Shown here: positions 35,452 to 44,023 of the stretch, one piece after another | How the letters are laid out: each line of letters opens with the position of its first letter | Position numbering within the stretch: position 1 is the first letter of the stretch | Source: Methanolinea sp. | GTDB lineage: Archaea; Halobacteriota; Methanomicrobia; Methanomicrobiales; Methanospirillaceae | Assembly: GCA_016699325.1 (NCBI GenBank) | Contig: CP064971.1 | Location: forward strand, 558,001 to 622,000 | Length of the DNA: 64,000 nucleotides | Reading direction: 5' to 3' | The notes under the pieces: model-generated | Databases searched by the model: none | Seen by the model: only the letters and a program-made list of their open reading frames with translations | Told to the model about the DNA's origin: nothing | Program-made: the position numbers and the translations under genes

Positions 35452-35820
35452 ATGGCTAAGACGTACATAAAATTCGAGGTTCCTGAAGAGATTCAGAACA
35501 AGGCACTCGAAGCTCTTGAAATTGCCAGGGATACCGGCAAGATCAAGAAGGGTGCAAATGAGGCGACGAAAGCAATCGAGAGGAGCCTTGCCACAATGGT
35601 CTTCATCGGCGGGGATGTCGAGCCAGAAGAGATCGTGATGCACCTTGCCCCGCTCTGCGAAGAGAAGAAGATCCCCTACCTCTTCATCAACAAGCAGAAT
35701 GATATCGGGGCCGCGAGCGGACTTGAAGTCGGATCGACTGCTGCTGCAATTGTCAAGCCCGGCAAAGCAAAAGATCTCATCGATGAGATCGCCAAGCAGA
35801 TCAGCGGCCTGAGAGCGTGA
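35452..35820 (+). CDS. rpl7ae: Ribosomal protein L7Ae (eL8)
   Basis: 122 residues, normal length, with KKGANEATKAIERSLATMVFIGGDVEP (split here: KKGANEATKAIE and FIGGDVEP) and CEEKKIPYLFI. L7Ae binds kink-turns in 23S rRNA, box C/D and H/ACA guide RNAs and RNase P RNA. The ATG follows GAGGTGA by 4 bases. First gene of the classic archaeal set L7Ae-S28e-L24e-Ndk. Confidence 0.97.
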   Translation: MAKTYIKFEVPEEIQNKALEALEIARDTGKIKKGANEATKAIERSLATMVFIGGDVEPEEIVMHLAPLCEEKKIPYLFINKQNDIGAASGLEVGSTAAAIVKPGKAKDLIDEIAKQISGLRA

Positions 35821-35827
35821 GAGGATC

Positions 35828-36037
35828 ATGGCCGACGAAGGTACCCCTGCTGAAGTGATCGAGGTCATCGGCTCCACCGGGATGCACGGGGAAGCGATGC
35901 AGGTGAAGTGCCGGATCCTCGATGGTCCCAACAAGGGGCGCATCATCACCCGGAACACGGTCGGTCCTATCCGTGAAGGGGATGTCCTGATGCTCCTCGA
36001 GACTGAGCGTGAGGCAAAGAAGCTCTCGAGGCGGTGA
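35828..36037 (+). CDS. rps28e: Ribosomal protein S28e (eS28)
   Basis: 69 residues with EVIGSTGMHGEAMQVKCRILDG and GRIITRNTVGPIREGDVLMLLETEREA, diagnostic for S28e. Starts 7 bases after the L7Ae stop behind GAGAGGATC. A small-subunit protein near the mRNA exit channel. Confidence 0.96.
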   Translation: MADEGTPAEVIEVIGSTGMHGEAMQVKCRILDGPNKGRIITRNTVGPIREGDVLMLLETEREAKKLSRR

Positions 36038-36042
36038 GAGAT

Positions 36043-36234
36043 ATGGTTGAGCGGAAGAACTGCAGTTTCTGCGGTGAGGCCATTGAGCCCGGCACCGGAA
36101 AACTCTTTGTGAGAAAAGACGGTTCCATCTTCTATTTCTGCAGCTCAAAGTGCGAGAACAATTTCCGGCTCGGCCGCGCACCACGCAGGGTTCTCTGGAC
36201 AAAGGCTGCGCGCAAAGCGAGAGGAAAGGAGTGA
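36043..36234 (+). CDS. rpl24e: Ribosomal protein L24e (eL24)
   Basis: 63 residues with the zinc-binding pattern CSFCGEAIEPGTG and FYFCSSKCENNF (CxxC...CxxxC). ATG 36043 matches the family start MVERKNC; the GTG at 36034 overlaps the S28e stop and is less likely. Large-subunit protein. Confidence 0.95.
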   Translation: MVERKNCSFCGEAIEPGTGKLFVRKDGSIFYFCSSKCENNFRLGRAPRRVLWTKAARKARGKE

Positions 36235-36241
36235 ACTGGCC

Positions 36242-36691
36242 GTGGACCAGACCTTCGTGATGGTCAAGCCCGATGGTGTTGCCCGCGGCCTGATCGGTTG
36301 CATCGTCATGCGGCTCGAGAGAAAAGGCCTCCGCCTGGTCGCGGCACGGCTCGAGAAGATACCCGAGAAACGGGTGATGGAGCAGTACCGGGAGCACCTG
36401 GAGAAACCGTTTTTCCCATCACTTCGCCATTACATTACCAGCGGCCCCTGTTTCCTGATGGTCTGGGAGGGAAGGAACGTAGTGCCGGTGGTAAGGGCCA
36501 TGGTCGGGTCGACTGACCCTGCCAAGGCCGCTCCCGGGACCATCCGGGGAGATCTTGCCATAGACACCGGCAGGAACGTGGTACACGCTTCTGATTCGCC
36601 GGAAAGTGCCCGACGGGAGATAGCTTTACACTTCCCGGCGGGTGAGCTCTGTTCGTACCGACGCGCAGACGAGGCTGTCCTCTACGAGTAA
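36242..36691 (+). CDS. ndk: Nucleoside diphosphate kinase
   Basis: 149 residues with TFVMVKPDGVARGLIG (4-19) and the active-site His in NVVHASDSPESA (near 116-127). It transfers gamma-phosphate between nucleoside di- and triphosphates. GTG start at 36242 behind AAGGAGTGA. In many euryarchaea infB follows ndk in this operon; here the next gene is marC on a separate transcript. Confidence 0.96.
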   Translation: MDQTFVMVKPDGVARGLIGCIVMRLERKGLRLVAARLEKIPEKRVMEQYREHLEKPFFPSLRHYITSGPCFLMVWEGRNVVPVVRAMVGSTDPAKAAPGTIRGDLAIDTGRNVVHASDSPESARREIALHFPAGELCSYRRADEAVLYE

Positions 36692-36699
36692 CGTTTCCC

Positions 36700-36724
36700 C
36701 GGCAGGAAAGATTCTTTTTTTTCT
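36700..36724 (+). terminator. Terminator after ndk
   Basis: A run of eight T (36715-36722) lies 24-31 bases after the ndk stop, suited to end the ribosomal protein operon. Confidence 0.5.
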
Positions 36725-36742
36725 CTGCTTACATAACACTGT

Positions 36743-37387
36743 ATGACAGGGGATGCGGTCACGTTTGCCCTTCTCTCCCTCTCATCGATCATCATTATCG
36801 TCAATCCCCTCGGGGCTACCCTAACCTACGTGACCCTGACCGCGGGGATGAACCCCCTCACCCGGCGGGATGTGGCAAAGGAGTCCTGCCGGTATGCTCT
36901 TCTCATCCTGATCGCCTTTGCCCTGATGGGCGGCCTTATCCTCCAGGTGTTCGGGATTACCATCGATGCTTTCCGGATCGGTGGGGGTATCCTCCTCTTC
37001 GTGATTGGCATGGAGATGGTGTACGCCCGTACTTCACGCACGAAGCTGACGGCTACCGAGAAATATGAGAGCATGGAAGCAGAGGATATCTCGGTGACCC
37101 CGCTCGCAATCCCCATGATCGCTGGGCCGGGAGCGATCACAACGATCATCGTGCTCGTGAGTGAGGCGGCTGGTTCCTTCCCGGACATAGCGATGATTAT
37201 CATATCGATCCTGGCGGCTGTCCTCCTCACCTACCTGATGATGATCCGCTCGGACACCATCGTATCCAGGATCGGCCAGAAGGAGTTCCGGGCCATCAAC
37301 CGCCTGATGGGAATGCTCCTGATTGCCATCGCCGTCCAGTTTGTCATCAACGGGCTCGTCTCGGCCTTCCCCGCCCTCTCAGGCTGA
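36743..37387 (+). CDS. MarC-family integral membrane protein
   Basis: 214 residues with six hydrophobic segments. The start FALLSLSSIIIIVNPLGATLTYVTL and the central PLAIPMIAGPGAITTIIVL are the MarC/UPF0056 signature (N-P-G and P-x-x-A-G-P-G-A loops). Function is unknown; bacterial MarC is not an antibiotic efflux pump as once thought. The ATG lies 20 bases past the terminator after ndk. Confidence 0.85.
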   Translation: MTGDAVTFALLSLSSIIIIVNPLGATLTYVTLTAGMNPLTRRDVAKESCRYALLILIAFALMGGLILQVFGITIDAFRIGGGILLFVIGMEMVYARTSRTKLTATEKYESMEAEDISVTPLAIPMIAGPGAITTIIVLVSEAAGSFPDIAMIIISILAAVLLTYLMMIRSDTIVSRIGQKEFRAINRLMGMLLIAIAVQFVINGLVSAFPALSG

Positions 37388-37433
37388 TCTGGAGCCGAAA
37401 AGCTCACATAATTCCAAGCGCCAATTTTCCGGT

Positions 37434-38231
37434 GTGAAGATCTTCGGAGTGCAGATGCGGAGCGTCTGGGAAGATCCTGCAGCCACCCTGGCAAAAGCAG
37501 AACCGTTTGTTCATTCGGCTGCACGGCAGGGTGGCTTGCTCGCCTGCTTTCCAGAGCAGTTCGCTACCGGCTGGGACCCGGAATCGCTGCTGCACATCCA
37601 GGACCGAACAGGCCCCATCGTCTCTTCCCTTAAAGAACTTGCGAGGGATGCCGGCATCGCCATCCTCGGATCGTTCCGGGAAGCATCCAACCAGGGCCCA
37701 CATAATGTATGCATTGTCGTAGATAACGACGGGGAGGAACTTGCATCCTATGCAAAGAGTCATCTCTTCTCTCCTGCCCGCGAGGGCGTTTCCTATGTCC
37801 CCGGCACCTGGCCTGGAACGTTTACGCTCGATGGAATGCTCTGTGGCATCGCGATCTGCTATGATCTCAGGTTCTCGGGGCTCTTCTCCGCATATGCCCG
37901 GAAAAATGTGCAGGCCATGATCGTACCAGCCGCCTGGCCCGCGTCCCGGATCGGGCACTGGGAACTCTTAATAAGGGCCCGTGCCGTTGAATACCAGATG
38001 TACGTGGTCGGAGTCAATACCATCGGAACGACACCGGTTGATTCCTATAACGGACACTCGATTGCCGCCGATCCCCTGGGGACGATCATTGCCGAGGCTG
38101 GGAGTGCCGAGATCGCGTTCCCCGTTTCTCTAGACCGGGATTATGTCGAAAGGGTCAGGGAAGAGTTTCCGGTTGCAGGAGACCAGAATCCGCAACTGTA
38201 CTCCCAGTTCAACGATCCCGGGAGCGGCTGA
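37434..38231 (+). CDS. Nitrilase/carbon-nitrogen hydrolase family
   Basis: 265 residues with the catalytic Glu-Lys-Cys triad: Glu41 (FPEQFATG), Lys108 (YAKSHLFSP) and Cys142 (AICYDLRFSGLF). The family cleaves amides and nitriles; omega-amidase-like members remove the amide of 2-oxoglutaramate or deaminated glutathione and are close in size. GTG 37434 (VKIFGVQMRS) is chosen because it begins the first family beta strand; the frame extends upstream into marC without similarity. Single gene. Confidence 0.85.
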   Translation: MKIFGVQMRSVWEDPAATLAKAEPFVHSAARQGGLLACFPEQFATGWDPESLLHIQDRTGPIVSSLKELARDAGIAILGSFREASNQGPHNVCIVVDNDGEELASYAKSHLFSPAREGVSYVPGTWPGTFTLDGMLCGIAICYDLRFSGLFSAYARKNVQAMIVPAAWPASRIGHWELLIRARAVEYQMYVVGVNTIGTTPVDSYNGHSIAADPLGTIIAEAGSAEIAFPVSLDRDYVERVREEFPVAGDQNPQLYSQFNDPGSG

Positions 38232-38277
38232 ACACCGCATGGCTCCCTGCCGGCTGCATCCCTCGTGTATATGAGGA

Positions 38278-39507
38278 ATGAACAACCACAATACAGGTAT
38301 GTATCGCCTCACCTGCGTGTACTGTGGCGAATCGTTCGGATCTGGCGAGACCATCTACACCTGCCCAAGCTGCGGCCACCTCCTTGCAGTCGAGTACGAT
38401 CTTGATTCGATCACCGTGCAGCGTGAGACGTGGAACCGCCGCCCGCTCTCGGTCTGGCGGTACCGTGAACTACTCCCGGTGACCATTGCGCCGGTCACCC
38501 TCCAGGAGGGAGGGACTCCCCTCTATCAGCTGGAACGGATAGGAGAAGAGATCGGGCTCCCCTACCTCTATGCCAAGCACGAGGGAATGAACCCGACCGG
38601 TTCCTTCAAGGATCGCGGTATGACGGTAGGGGTGAGCATGGCCCTCCAGCTGCGCAAGACCACGGTGGCCTGTGCAAGCACCGGGAACACCTCGGCAAGC
38701 CTTGCCGCGTATGCAGCTAAGGCCGGGATCCCTGCAGTAGTGCTCCTCCCGGCTGGCAAGGTGGCACTCGGGAAAGTGGCCCAGGCCCTCATGCATGGGG
38801 CAAAAGTCATCTCGATCCGGGGCAACTTTGACCGGGCACTGGAGATGACCCAGGAACTCTGCCTCACCCACGGGCTCTACCTGCTCAACTCGGTTAACCC
38901 GTTCCGCCTCGAGGGTCAGAAGACCATCGGCTTTGAGACTGTCGACCAGCTTGGGGGAGTCCCGGACCGGATGGTGCTCCCCATCGGCAATGCAGGCAAC
39001 ATTTCAGCAGTGTACAAGGGGCTCACCGAGCTGCTCGCCCTCGGCCTCATCGACAGTCTCCCTATGATGACCGGTATCCAGGCTGCCGGGTCGAGTCCGG
39101 TTGTCCGGGCTATCCGGGAGAGACTTCCTGAGGTCATAGCCGAGAAGAATCCCGAGACTGTTGCCACTGCGATCCGGATCGGCGCTCCGGTCAATGCAGA
39201 AAAGGCACTATCGGCAATAAGGAAGACCGGCGGGACGGCAGAGCTGGTGAGCGATGAAGAGATACTTGCCATGCAGCGTGACCTTGCGCGTAAGGAAGGG
39301 ATTGGCGTAGAGCCGGCGTCTGCAGCTTCGGTTGCCGGAGTCCGGAAGCTGGCCGAGGCCGGTCAAATTGACCGGAAGGAGCGGGTGGTGTGCGTTGTGA
39401 CCGGGCATCTCCTGAAAGATCCTGATACTGTGATACGACAATGCGAAACCCCGATAGAGATCGATGCCGATCTGCAGTCGCTGCTCTCGGTATTGCGTTC
39501 TTCCTGA
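38278..39507 (+). CDS. thrC: Threonine synthase
   Basis: 409 residues. An N-terminal zinc ribbon (Cys13, 16, 29, 32) precedes a PLP-fold with the Schiff-base Lys111 in NPTGSFKDRG, the SNA-like PIGNAGNISAVYKG, and CVVTGHLLKDP near the end. It converts O-phosphohomoserine to threonine. Threonine is also part of coenzyme B (as threonine phosphate). ATG 38278 and ATG 38299 are both possible; TGTATATGAG before 38278 might be a TATA box, favouring the later one. It overlaps the next gene by 67 bases. Confidence 0.9.
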   Translation: MNNHNTGMYRLTCVYCGESFGSGETIYTCPSCGHLLAVEYDLDSITVQRETWNRRPLSVWRYRELLPVTIAPVTLQEGGTPLYQLERIGEEIGLPYLYAKHEGMNPTGSFKDRGMTVGVSMALQLRKTTVACASTGNTSASLAAYAAKAGIPAVVLLPAGKVALGKVAQALMHGAKVISIRGNFDRALEMTQELCLTHGLYLLNSVNPFRLEGQKTIGFETVDQLGGVPDRMVLPIGNAGNISAVYKGLTELLALGLIDSLPMMTGIQAAGSSPVVRAIRERLPEVIAEKNPETVATAIRIGAPVNAEKALSAIRKTGGTAELVSDEEILAMQRDLARKEGIGVEPASAASVAGVRKLAEAGQIDRKERVVCVVTGHLLKDPDTVIRQCETPIEIDADLQSLLSVLRSS

Positions 39508-40058
39508 TCGCTGTCCCGGCCCTTGCGCTCACGGCAGAGTACCGGATCGCACCAAACGGGACCGTCTACCAGGGAGCAGTGCAGGTGGAGAATGCGGACC
39601 GGTTCGAGTTCACCGAGACGGGGCTTCTGGGGGAGCGGATCCCGATCAAGGTGACCGGGGTCTCCCTTTCCGGCGATTGCGCTCCCTGTACGTTCTCCTG
39701 GAGCGACCGATCGGTCATCACTTTTCCAAAGGGGAACTACACGGTGCGGTATAACGGGCCGATCGTCCAGAACCACATGGTCGTCTCTTTTTCCGAACCC
39801 TATCGGGTTGTGGTGAATGTCCCTCCCGGCCTCGATGTCCGGAACCGGTTTATCGGTGCCATCAGCCCGCCGGACGCTACGGTATCGGAACAGAAGGATG
39901 GTTCCCTCCTGGTGACCTGGAATGCAACCCGATCAGCCGAGCTCCGGTTCTACCCTCCGGAACGGGAGAACTGGCTCGCATGGTTCGGCCAGTTCTGGAT
40001 CATCGTTGCCATCGTTCTGATCCTCCCGTTCCTTCTTTCAAGGAGAAAGGGATCATGA
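39441..40058 (+). CDS. Membrane-anchored protein, DUF5803-like
   Basis: 205 residues with an N-terminal signal sequence (about 10-30), a beta-rich extracytoplasmic domain with YRIAPNGTVYQGAVQVENADRF-like start (split: YRIAPNGTVYQG) and SGDCAPCTFSW, and a C-terminal membrane helix (FWIIVAIVLILPFLL) with a basic tail. The outline fits DUF5803 of archaea; no function is known. Its start lies inside thrC; a real overlap of 67 bases is unusual, so a later start is possible, but the signal peptide needs the region from about 39465. Confidence 0.65.
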   Translation: MRNPDRDRCRSAVAALGIAFFLIAVPALALTAEYRIAPNGTVYQGAVQVENADRFEFTETGLLGERIPIKVTGVSLSGDCAPCTFSWSDRSVITFPKGNYTVRYNGPIVQNHMVVSFSEPYRVVVNVPPGLDVRNRFIGAISPPDATVSEQKDGSLLVTWNATRSAELRFYPPERENWLAWFGQFWIIVAIVLILPFLLSRRKGS

Positions 40059-40084
40059 CGGGGCTGACCTGTGGTAACCGGTAG

Positions 40085-40273
40085 TCAGCCCTGTATCAAA
40101 AGAGCGAAACGATGGTTTTTCCATCGATACACCGAGCGGATGGTCTGCCGAAAAGGGACGTTGATCAGAAAAAACCCCGATTCCCGGCTCCACTGATAAA
40201 GTACTGCCAATTCATCAAGGAGAAACATTTTAGCATCATCGCTCTTCCGCGGGACGGGAATGATGCACTTCAT
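40085..40273 (-). CDS. Possible small protein of unknown function
   Basis: 62 codons from ATG 40273 (MKCIIPVPRKSDDAKMFLLD), preceded by GCGGGGGGTT, 14 bases downstream of the MBL-rhodanese gene on the same strand. The sequence LLDELAVLYQWSRESGFFLIN looks protein-like, but I recognise no family. It could be a remnant. Confidence 0.3.
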   Translation of the reverse strand: MKCIIPVPRKSDDAKMFLLDELAVLYQWSRESGFFLINVPFRQTIRSVYRWKNHRFALLIQG

Positions 40274-40286
40274 ATAACCCCCCGCA

Positions 40287-41654
40287 TCAGGGGGCAAATC
40301 CCGCCCGCTGGTATGCCGTGTAGCCGCCCCCGAGGTTGGAGACCCGGGAGAAACCATGCATCTTCAGGATGCTCGCCGCGATGCTGGCACGCTGGCCTCC
40401 ACGGCACATGACGATATAATGACCTGCAGGATCGAGCCCGATGTATCTTGTCCTGAGATCGTGCCAGGGGATATGGATCGACTGCCCCGCGTGAGCCGCC
40501 TGCCACTCCTCACGGGATCGGACATCGATGAGGGTAGCATCTCCGGAAGTGACGAGGGTGTGTGCCTCATGAGGCGGCATGACCGACACACGGTCTATGG
40601 GGAGTCCCGCAGATCCCCACAGGAGCATCCCCCCTTCAAGAAACCCGGGGATGTGGTCGAAGCCGACCCTGCGGAGCTGGAGCGTTGCCTCCTCGGCCTG
40701 CCGCCGATCATCAACCACCAGGAATATATCCCGGTCTGGGGGGAGTACCCATCCGGCCTGCGTAGCAAAGTTGCCGGTGAGATCGATATGCCACGATCCG
40801 GGAATGTGCATCCCGGAGAATGCAGGGTAACTCCGTACATCCAGGACGATCGCGCGTTCTTGACGGATAGAGGCGGAGAACGCTCCCGGGTCGAGCGGGG
40901 CAGGTTGTACCAGGTCTTTCATCAGGGCAGGTCCGGCCCGGTTGATGACCGAACAGCGGGCGAAGTGATCCGGTGCGGCAGGCATGTCAGAGGTAAGCAC
41001 ACTGACAAACTCCGTACGACTCTGGATGCGGAGCGCGTAGTTGTACTTCTTTTCGTAGCCGATGGTGGTCGTCCGTTTTGCCGACATCATTCTCCCGCAC
41101 AGCGATCCCATGCCGTGGGCAGGATATACTTCGCATTCGTCCGGGAGCTTCAGGATCTTTTCATGGAGGTTATCGTAGAGGGCGGCTGCCAGTTCCCTTG
41201 CTTTTCCCGGGAAGAGATCGGGTCTCCCGACATCTCCGACAAAGAGGGTGTCTCCCGAGAACAAGGCAACCGGTGAATCTCCCCTGCTGGTATCGGCTGC
41301 GACGTAACAGATCTCATCGGGCGTGTGCCCATAGGCACCGAGAACCGTGAACCGGATATGTTCAAGCTTTACCTCGTCTCCATCGGACACTGGGATATGC
41401 GGGAATGCGCAGTTCCCTGCTTTCGGGACTACGATCTCTGCACCGGTTGCCTCGGCAAGATCGAGGTGGCCGGAAACGAAGTCAGCATGCAGGTGTGTCT
41501 CGAAGATATGGGTGATCCGGAGACCCATGCCACGGGCAGCATCGAGGTAACGTCCGATGTCACGGGAGGGATCGATGACCACACAGGTCTTGTTTGCGGC
41601 AACGAGGTAAGAGATATGGGCGATTCCGGGCACGAAAAACTGGATGATGATCAT
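40287..41654 (-). CDS. MBL-fold hydrolase with two rhodanese domains
   Basis: 455 residues. The metallo-beta-lactamase domain (1-about 240) has THLHADFVSGH at 53-63, the metal-binding HxHxD motif, and further ligands in FSGDTLFVGDVGRPD. Two rhodanese domains follow (about 255-350 and 365-455). The second carries the active-site Cys in VMCRGGQRA; the first reads VVDDRRQA at the same position and lacks Cys. This layout is known for persulfide dioxygenase-like and polysulfide-handling proteins. In a strict anaerobe oxygen-dependent activity is unlikely, so a role in sulfane sulfur transfer is possible. Confidence 0.85.
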   Translation of the reverse strand: MIIIQFFVPGIAHISYLVAANKTCVVIDPSRDIGRYLDAARGMGLRITHIFETHLHADFVSGHLDLAEATGAEIVVPKAGNCAFPHIPVSDGDEVKLEHIRFTVLGAYGHTPDEICYVAADTSRGDSPVALFSGDTLFVGDVGRPDLFPGKARELAAALYDNLHEKILKLPDECEVYPAHGMGSLCGRMMSAKRTTTIGYEKKYNYALRIQSRTEFVSVLTSDMPAAPDHFARCSVINRAGPALMKDLVQPAPLDPGAFSASIRQERAIVLDVRSYPAFSGMHIPGSWHIDLTGNFATQAGWVLPPDRDIFLVVDDRRQAEEATLQLRRVGFDHIPGFLEGGMLLWGSAGLPIDRVSVMPPHEAHTLVTSGDATLIDVRSREEWQAAHAGQSIHIPWHDLRTRYIGLDPAGHYIVMCRGGQRASIAASILKMHGFSRVSNLGGGYTAYQRAGFAP

Positions 41655-41799
41655 ACAATCACGTTCTTTGTCAGATCAGGAGGGAAACGATCCCAATAAA
41701 CTCATTGTCATAGCACCCCCCCGCTTTGAGGCTGTCCTTCGTGGTGTAGCCCCCTGCCCCATCAGGAGGGCATTGACCTGGTGCGTCAGAAGGGGGAAA

Positions 41800-41931
41800 G
41801 CAATCCGATACATAGATACAGAGTGCCATAATCATGGCAAGAGCCTGAATACGCGGAGGTTTCTTGAGGAGGAACTCGCCATTCCTGAACGGTTTATCCT
41901 TGAGAATCCGGAATCCCTGTTTGACTGCACA
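41800..41931 (-). mobile_element. Transposase fragment, IS1634/IS4-like C terminus
   Basis: The minus frame reads VKQGFRILKDKPFRNGEF then LLKKPPRIQALAMIMALCIYV, which resembles the C-terminal part of large IS1634-type transposases (GFRFLKDPxFF...LKKPERIxALxMVM). Nothing upstream in the 130 bases to the lipoprotein stop or downstream to 41655 completes it. It is a decayed relic. Confidence 0.5.
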
Positions 41932-41933
41932 GT

Positions 41934-42437
41934 TCAGGAATGCCCGGCAAGCAGTGAGTCGAGGCACATTATAACCGGAACGAGTTCAGGAGGTTCTCCC
42001 CCGGTCTGCGCAGTCACGGTCTTGCCATCGTACGTTATCGAATAGGAGAAGTAGTCGGCTCCAGGTTGCTCTGCCGGATAATCCGGTGCCAGATAAATGA
42101 TGTTCGCACGCTCGAGAACCCCCCCGAGTTCATCCAGCGAGCTTTTAGCGAGGGTGAAGGTGCCCGAACCGGTGTTCCGCACATAGACAACGTCACCGGT
42201 GTCGAACACCACCATGTGGTCGTTGAGTCCGGCAATGCCTCCCGTTCGCTGATAATCGACCAGGATTTCGGGAGGCGGGGGTTTTTCTCCGGAACGATCA
42301 GGAGGGGAACTGCATCCTGCAGTGAGGATGAGAACGAGGAAAACCATTGAAACACCTGCTGATACCGGTATCTTCCGACAGACTGGCAAGCCCATACAAC
42401 AGACTCCCCGGGAAATTCTGACCTGTTTTAATCTCAT
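41934..42437 (-). CDS. Lipoprotein-like exported protein
   Basis: Up to 167 residues. A hydrophobic segment VFLVLILTAGC ends in a lipobox-like Cys42, followed by a polar linker rich in Pro and a compact domain with GGIAGLNDHMVVFDTGDVVYV and PDYPAEQPGADYFSYSITYDG. I know similar short exported proteins from methanogens but no name or role. ATG 42395 (MGLPVC) would give 153 residues. The final codons abut a transposase relic, so the original C terminus may have been changed. Confidence 0.65.
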   Translation of the reverse strand: MRLKQVRISRGVCCMGLPVCRKIPVSAGVSMVFLVLILTAGCSSPPDRSGEKPPPPEILVDYQRTGGIAGLNDHMVVFDTGDVVYVRNTGSGTFTLAKSSLDELGGVLERANIIYLAPDYPAEQPGADYFSYSITYDGKTVTAQTGGEPPELVPVIMCLDSLLAGHS

Positions 42438-42493
42438 TTTGCCCGTATGGGCATATATTCCTATCCTGCCATGAAAAGAAGTAAAGGCAGGGG

Positions 42494-42820
42494 TCAGACC
42501 TGGAGTATGTCCTCTTTCTCGCCTTTTGTCGTTTTACGCGCGGGGGTAATGGCCTCGATGGAGGTGATCAACACGTCCATCTTTTGATTGTTGAAGATAT
42601 TCCGGAAGGCTTCAAGTTCTTCTGATCCCATAATCATGACACCTTTCTTCTTCATGGGCGTCCCCTTCCCGGTGAGCGGGTTGATCTCAACCGCAAGTGA
42701 TGCCGGGCGCGACTTTGTCTGCGGGAGCTTCAGGATAGTTACCCCCTGGATAGAGGTCACTTTCCGCTCCCAGTCCTCGCCATTCTCGAGAAAAGTTTTG
42801 AGGGTCTCAATAAGTTCCAT
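42494..42820 (-). CDS. Conserved-looking small soluble protein
   Basis: 108 residues starting MELIETLKTFLENGEDWERK, with ILKLPQTKSRPASLAVEINP and KKGVMIMGSEELEAFRNIF. The even spacing of charged and hydrophobic residues fits a real alpha/beta protein. I do not recognise a function. ATG 42820 is preferred over 42835 because the first five codons of the longer form add nothing to the fold. Divergent from the glycosylase gene. Confidence 0.65.
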   Translation of the reverse strand: MELIETLKTFLENGEDWERKVTSIQGVTILKLPQTKSRPASLAVEINPLTGKGTPMKKKGVMIMGSEELEAFRNIFNNQKMDVLITSIEAITPARKTTKGEKEDILQV

Positions 42821-42992
42821 ACGTAAAAATCGCAAGTCTTTGCATTAAAACCATACGTGTGAAGCATGAAAGAAAATCAGACCGGGGATCCCGGGGTTTT
42901 CATCGCCTCGGAATCACAGGATGGTTCATACCTGCCGGGAAGGCAGTATAGAGACCTATTTCTTATGCGGGCGCCCCACCTCCTCTGCACGC

Positions 42993-43832
42993 ATGTTCCG
43001 GATTACCATCCCTGCCCGGTTATTCTCCCTCGACCTGACGCTCGGCTGCGGGCAGGTATTCCGGTGGGAGTGGCGAGGGGACTGGTGGGAAGGAGTCGTT
43101 GGCAACGATGTGATCCGTATCCGGCAGGAAGGAGACCTGCTCATGTGCGAATCCGGCAACCTGGAAACCGTCCGTTCATACTTCCAGCTTGACCTCGATC
43201 TGGACGCAATCCTCAGGTCAATTGACCGCGATCCAATCATCCATGAGGCTATCGGCCACTGCGCGGGCCTGCGTATCATCAGGCAGGAACCCTGGGAATG
43301 CCTTGCCTCCTATATCTGCGCCACGTATACCAGTATCCCCGCAATAAGGAAGAAGATTCGACTCCTTTCCGAAACCATGGGAGAGCCGATCGAGACCGCA
43401 TACGGGACGCGCTACCGGTTCCCTGAGCCTGAAGCGGTTGCCTCATCCGGGCTGTGCGATATCCGGCGATGCACCCTTGGTTACCGGTCAGGATACCTGT
43501 GGGAGACTGCACACACGATTGCCGGAGACCCCGCATGGGCAGAGCGGTTGGCTTCCCTGCCACTGGAGGAAGCGCGCAGGGAGCTCATGGCGTTCAAAGG
43601 AGTCGGACCGAAAGTTGCCGATTGCGTGCTCCTCTTTGCCTTCGCCCGTTACGAGGCATTTCCGGTGGATGTCTGGATCGCCCGCATCATGCAGCAGTGC
43701 TACGGTCTTCCGGCTAAAGCAGGTTACAACCGTATTGTCAGGGAGGGGCGGGCACTTTTTGGGCAATATGCAGGTTATGCCCAGGAATACCTGTTCTGTG
43801 CCCGCCAGCGCCTTACAACGGGCCATAGCTGA
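42993..43832 (+). CDS. ogg: 8-oxoguanine DNA glycosylase / AP lyase (OGG1 type)
   Basis: 279 residues. The N-terminal domain (FSLDLTLGCGQVFRW, 9-23, then GVVGNDVIRIRQ) is the one found in OGG1. The HhH-GPD region has AFKGVGPKVADCVLLFA with the catalytic Lys and FPVDVW with the conserved Asp. The enzyme removes 8-oxoguanine and cuts the abasic site. ATG 42993 aligns with the family start; the frame extends to 42921 without similarity. It stands alone. Confidence 0.88.
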   Translation: MFRITIPARLFSLDLTLGCGQVFRWEWRGDWWEGVVGNDVIRIRQEGDLLMCESGNLETVRSYFQLDLDLDAILRSIDRDPIIHEAIGHCAGLRIIRQEPWECLASYICATYTSIPAIRKKIRLLSETMGEPIETAYGTRYRFPEPEAVASSGLCDIRRCTLGYRSGYLWETAHTIAGDPAWAERLASLPLEEARRELMAFKGVGPKVADCVLLFAFARYEAFPVDVWIARIMQQCYGLPAKAGYNRIVREGRALFGQYAGYAQEYLFCARQRLTTGHS

Positions 43833-44023
43833 TGTGACCTGGCGGGATTGGGGCCTGCAAGAAAAAAAAACTCGCGCCTGATCCTACATAGAATGTGCCG
43901 GCAGAAGTGAGCGGGACATACCAGAAAAATAACACATGACAAACCGGAATAAATCCAGTGGGTTATTCCCCGGCAGGATGGGGATCTGGCCCTGGCGATT
44001 GCTCCATGAAGAAAAGATGCGGT

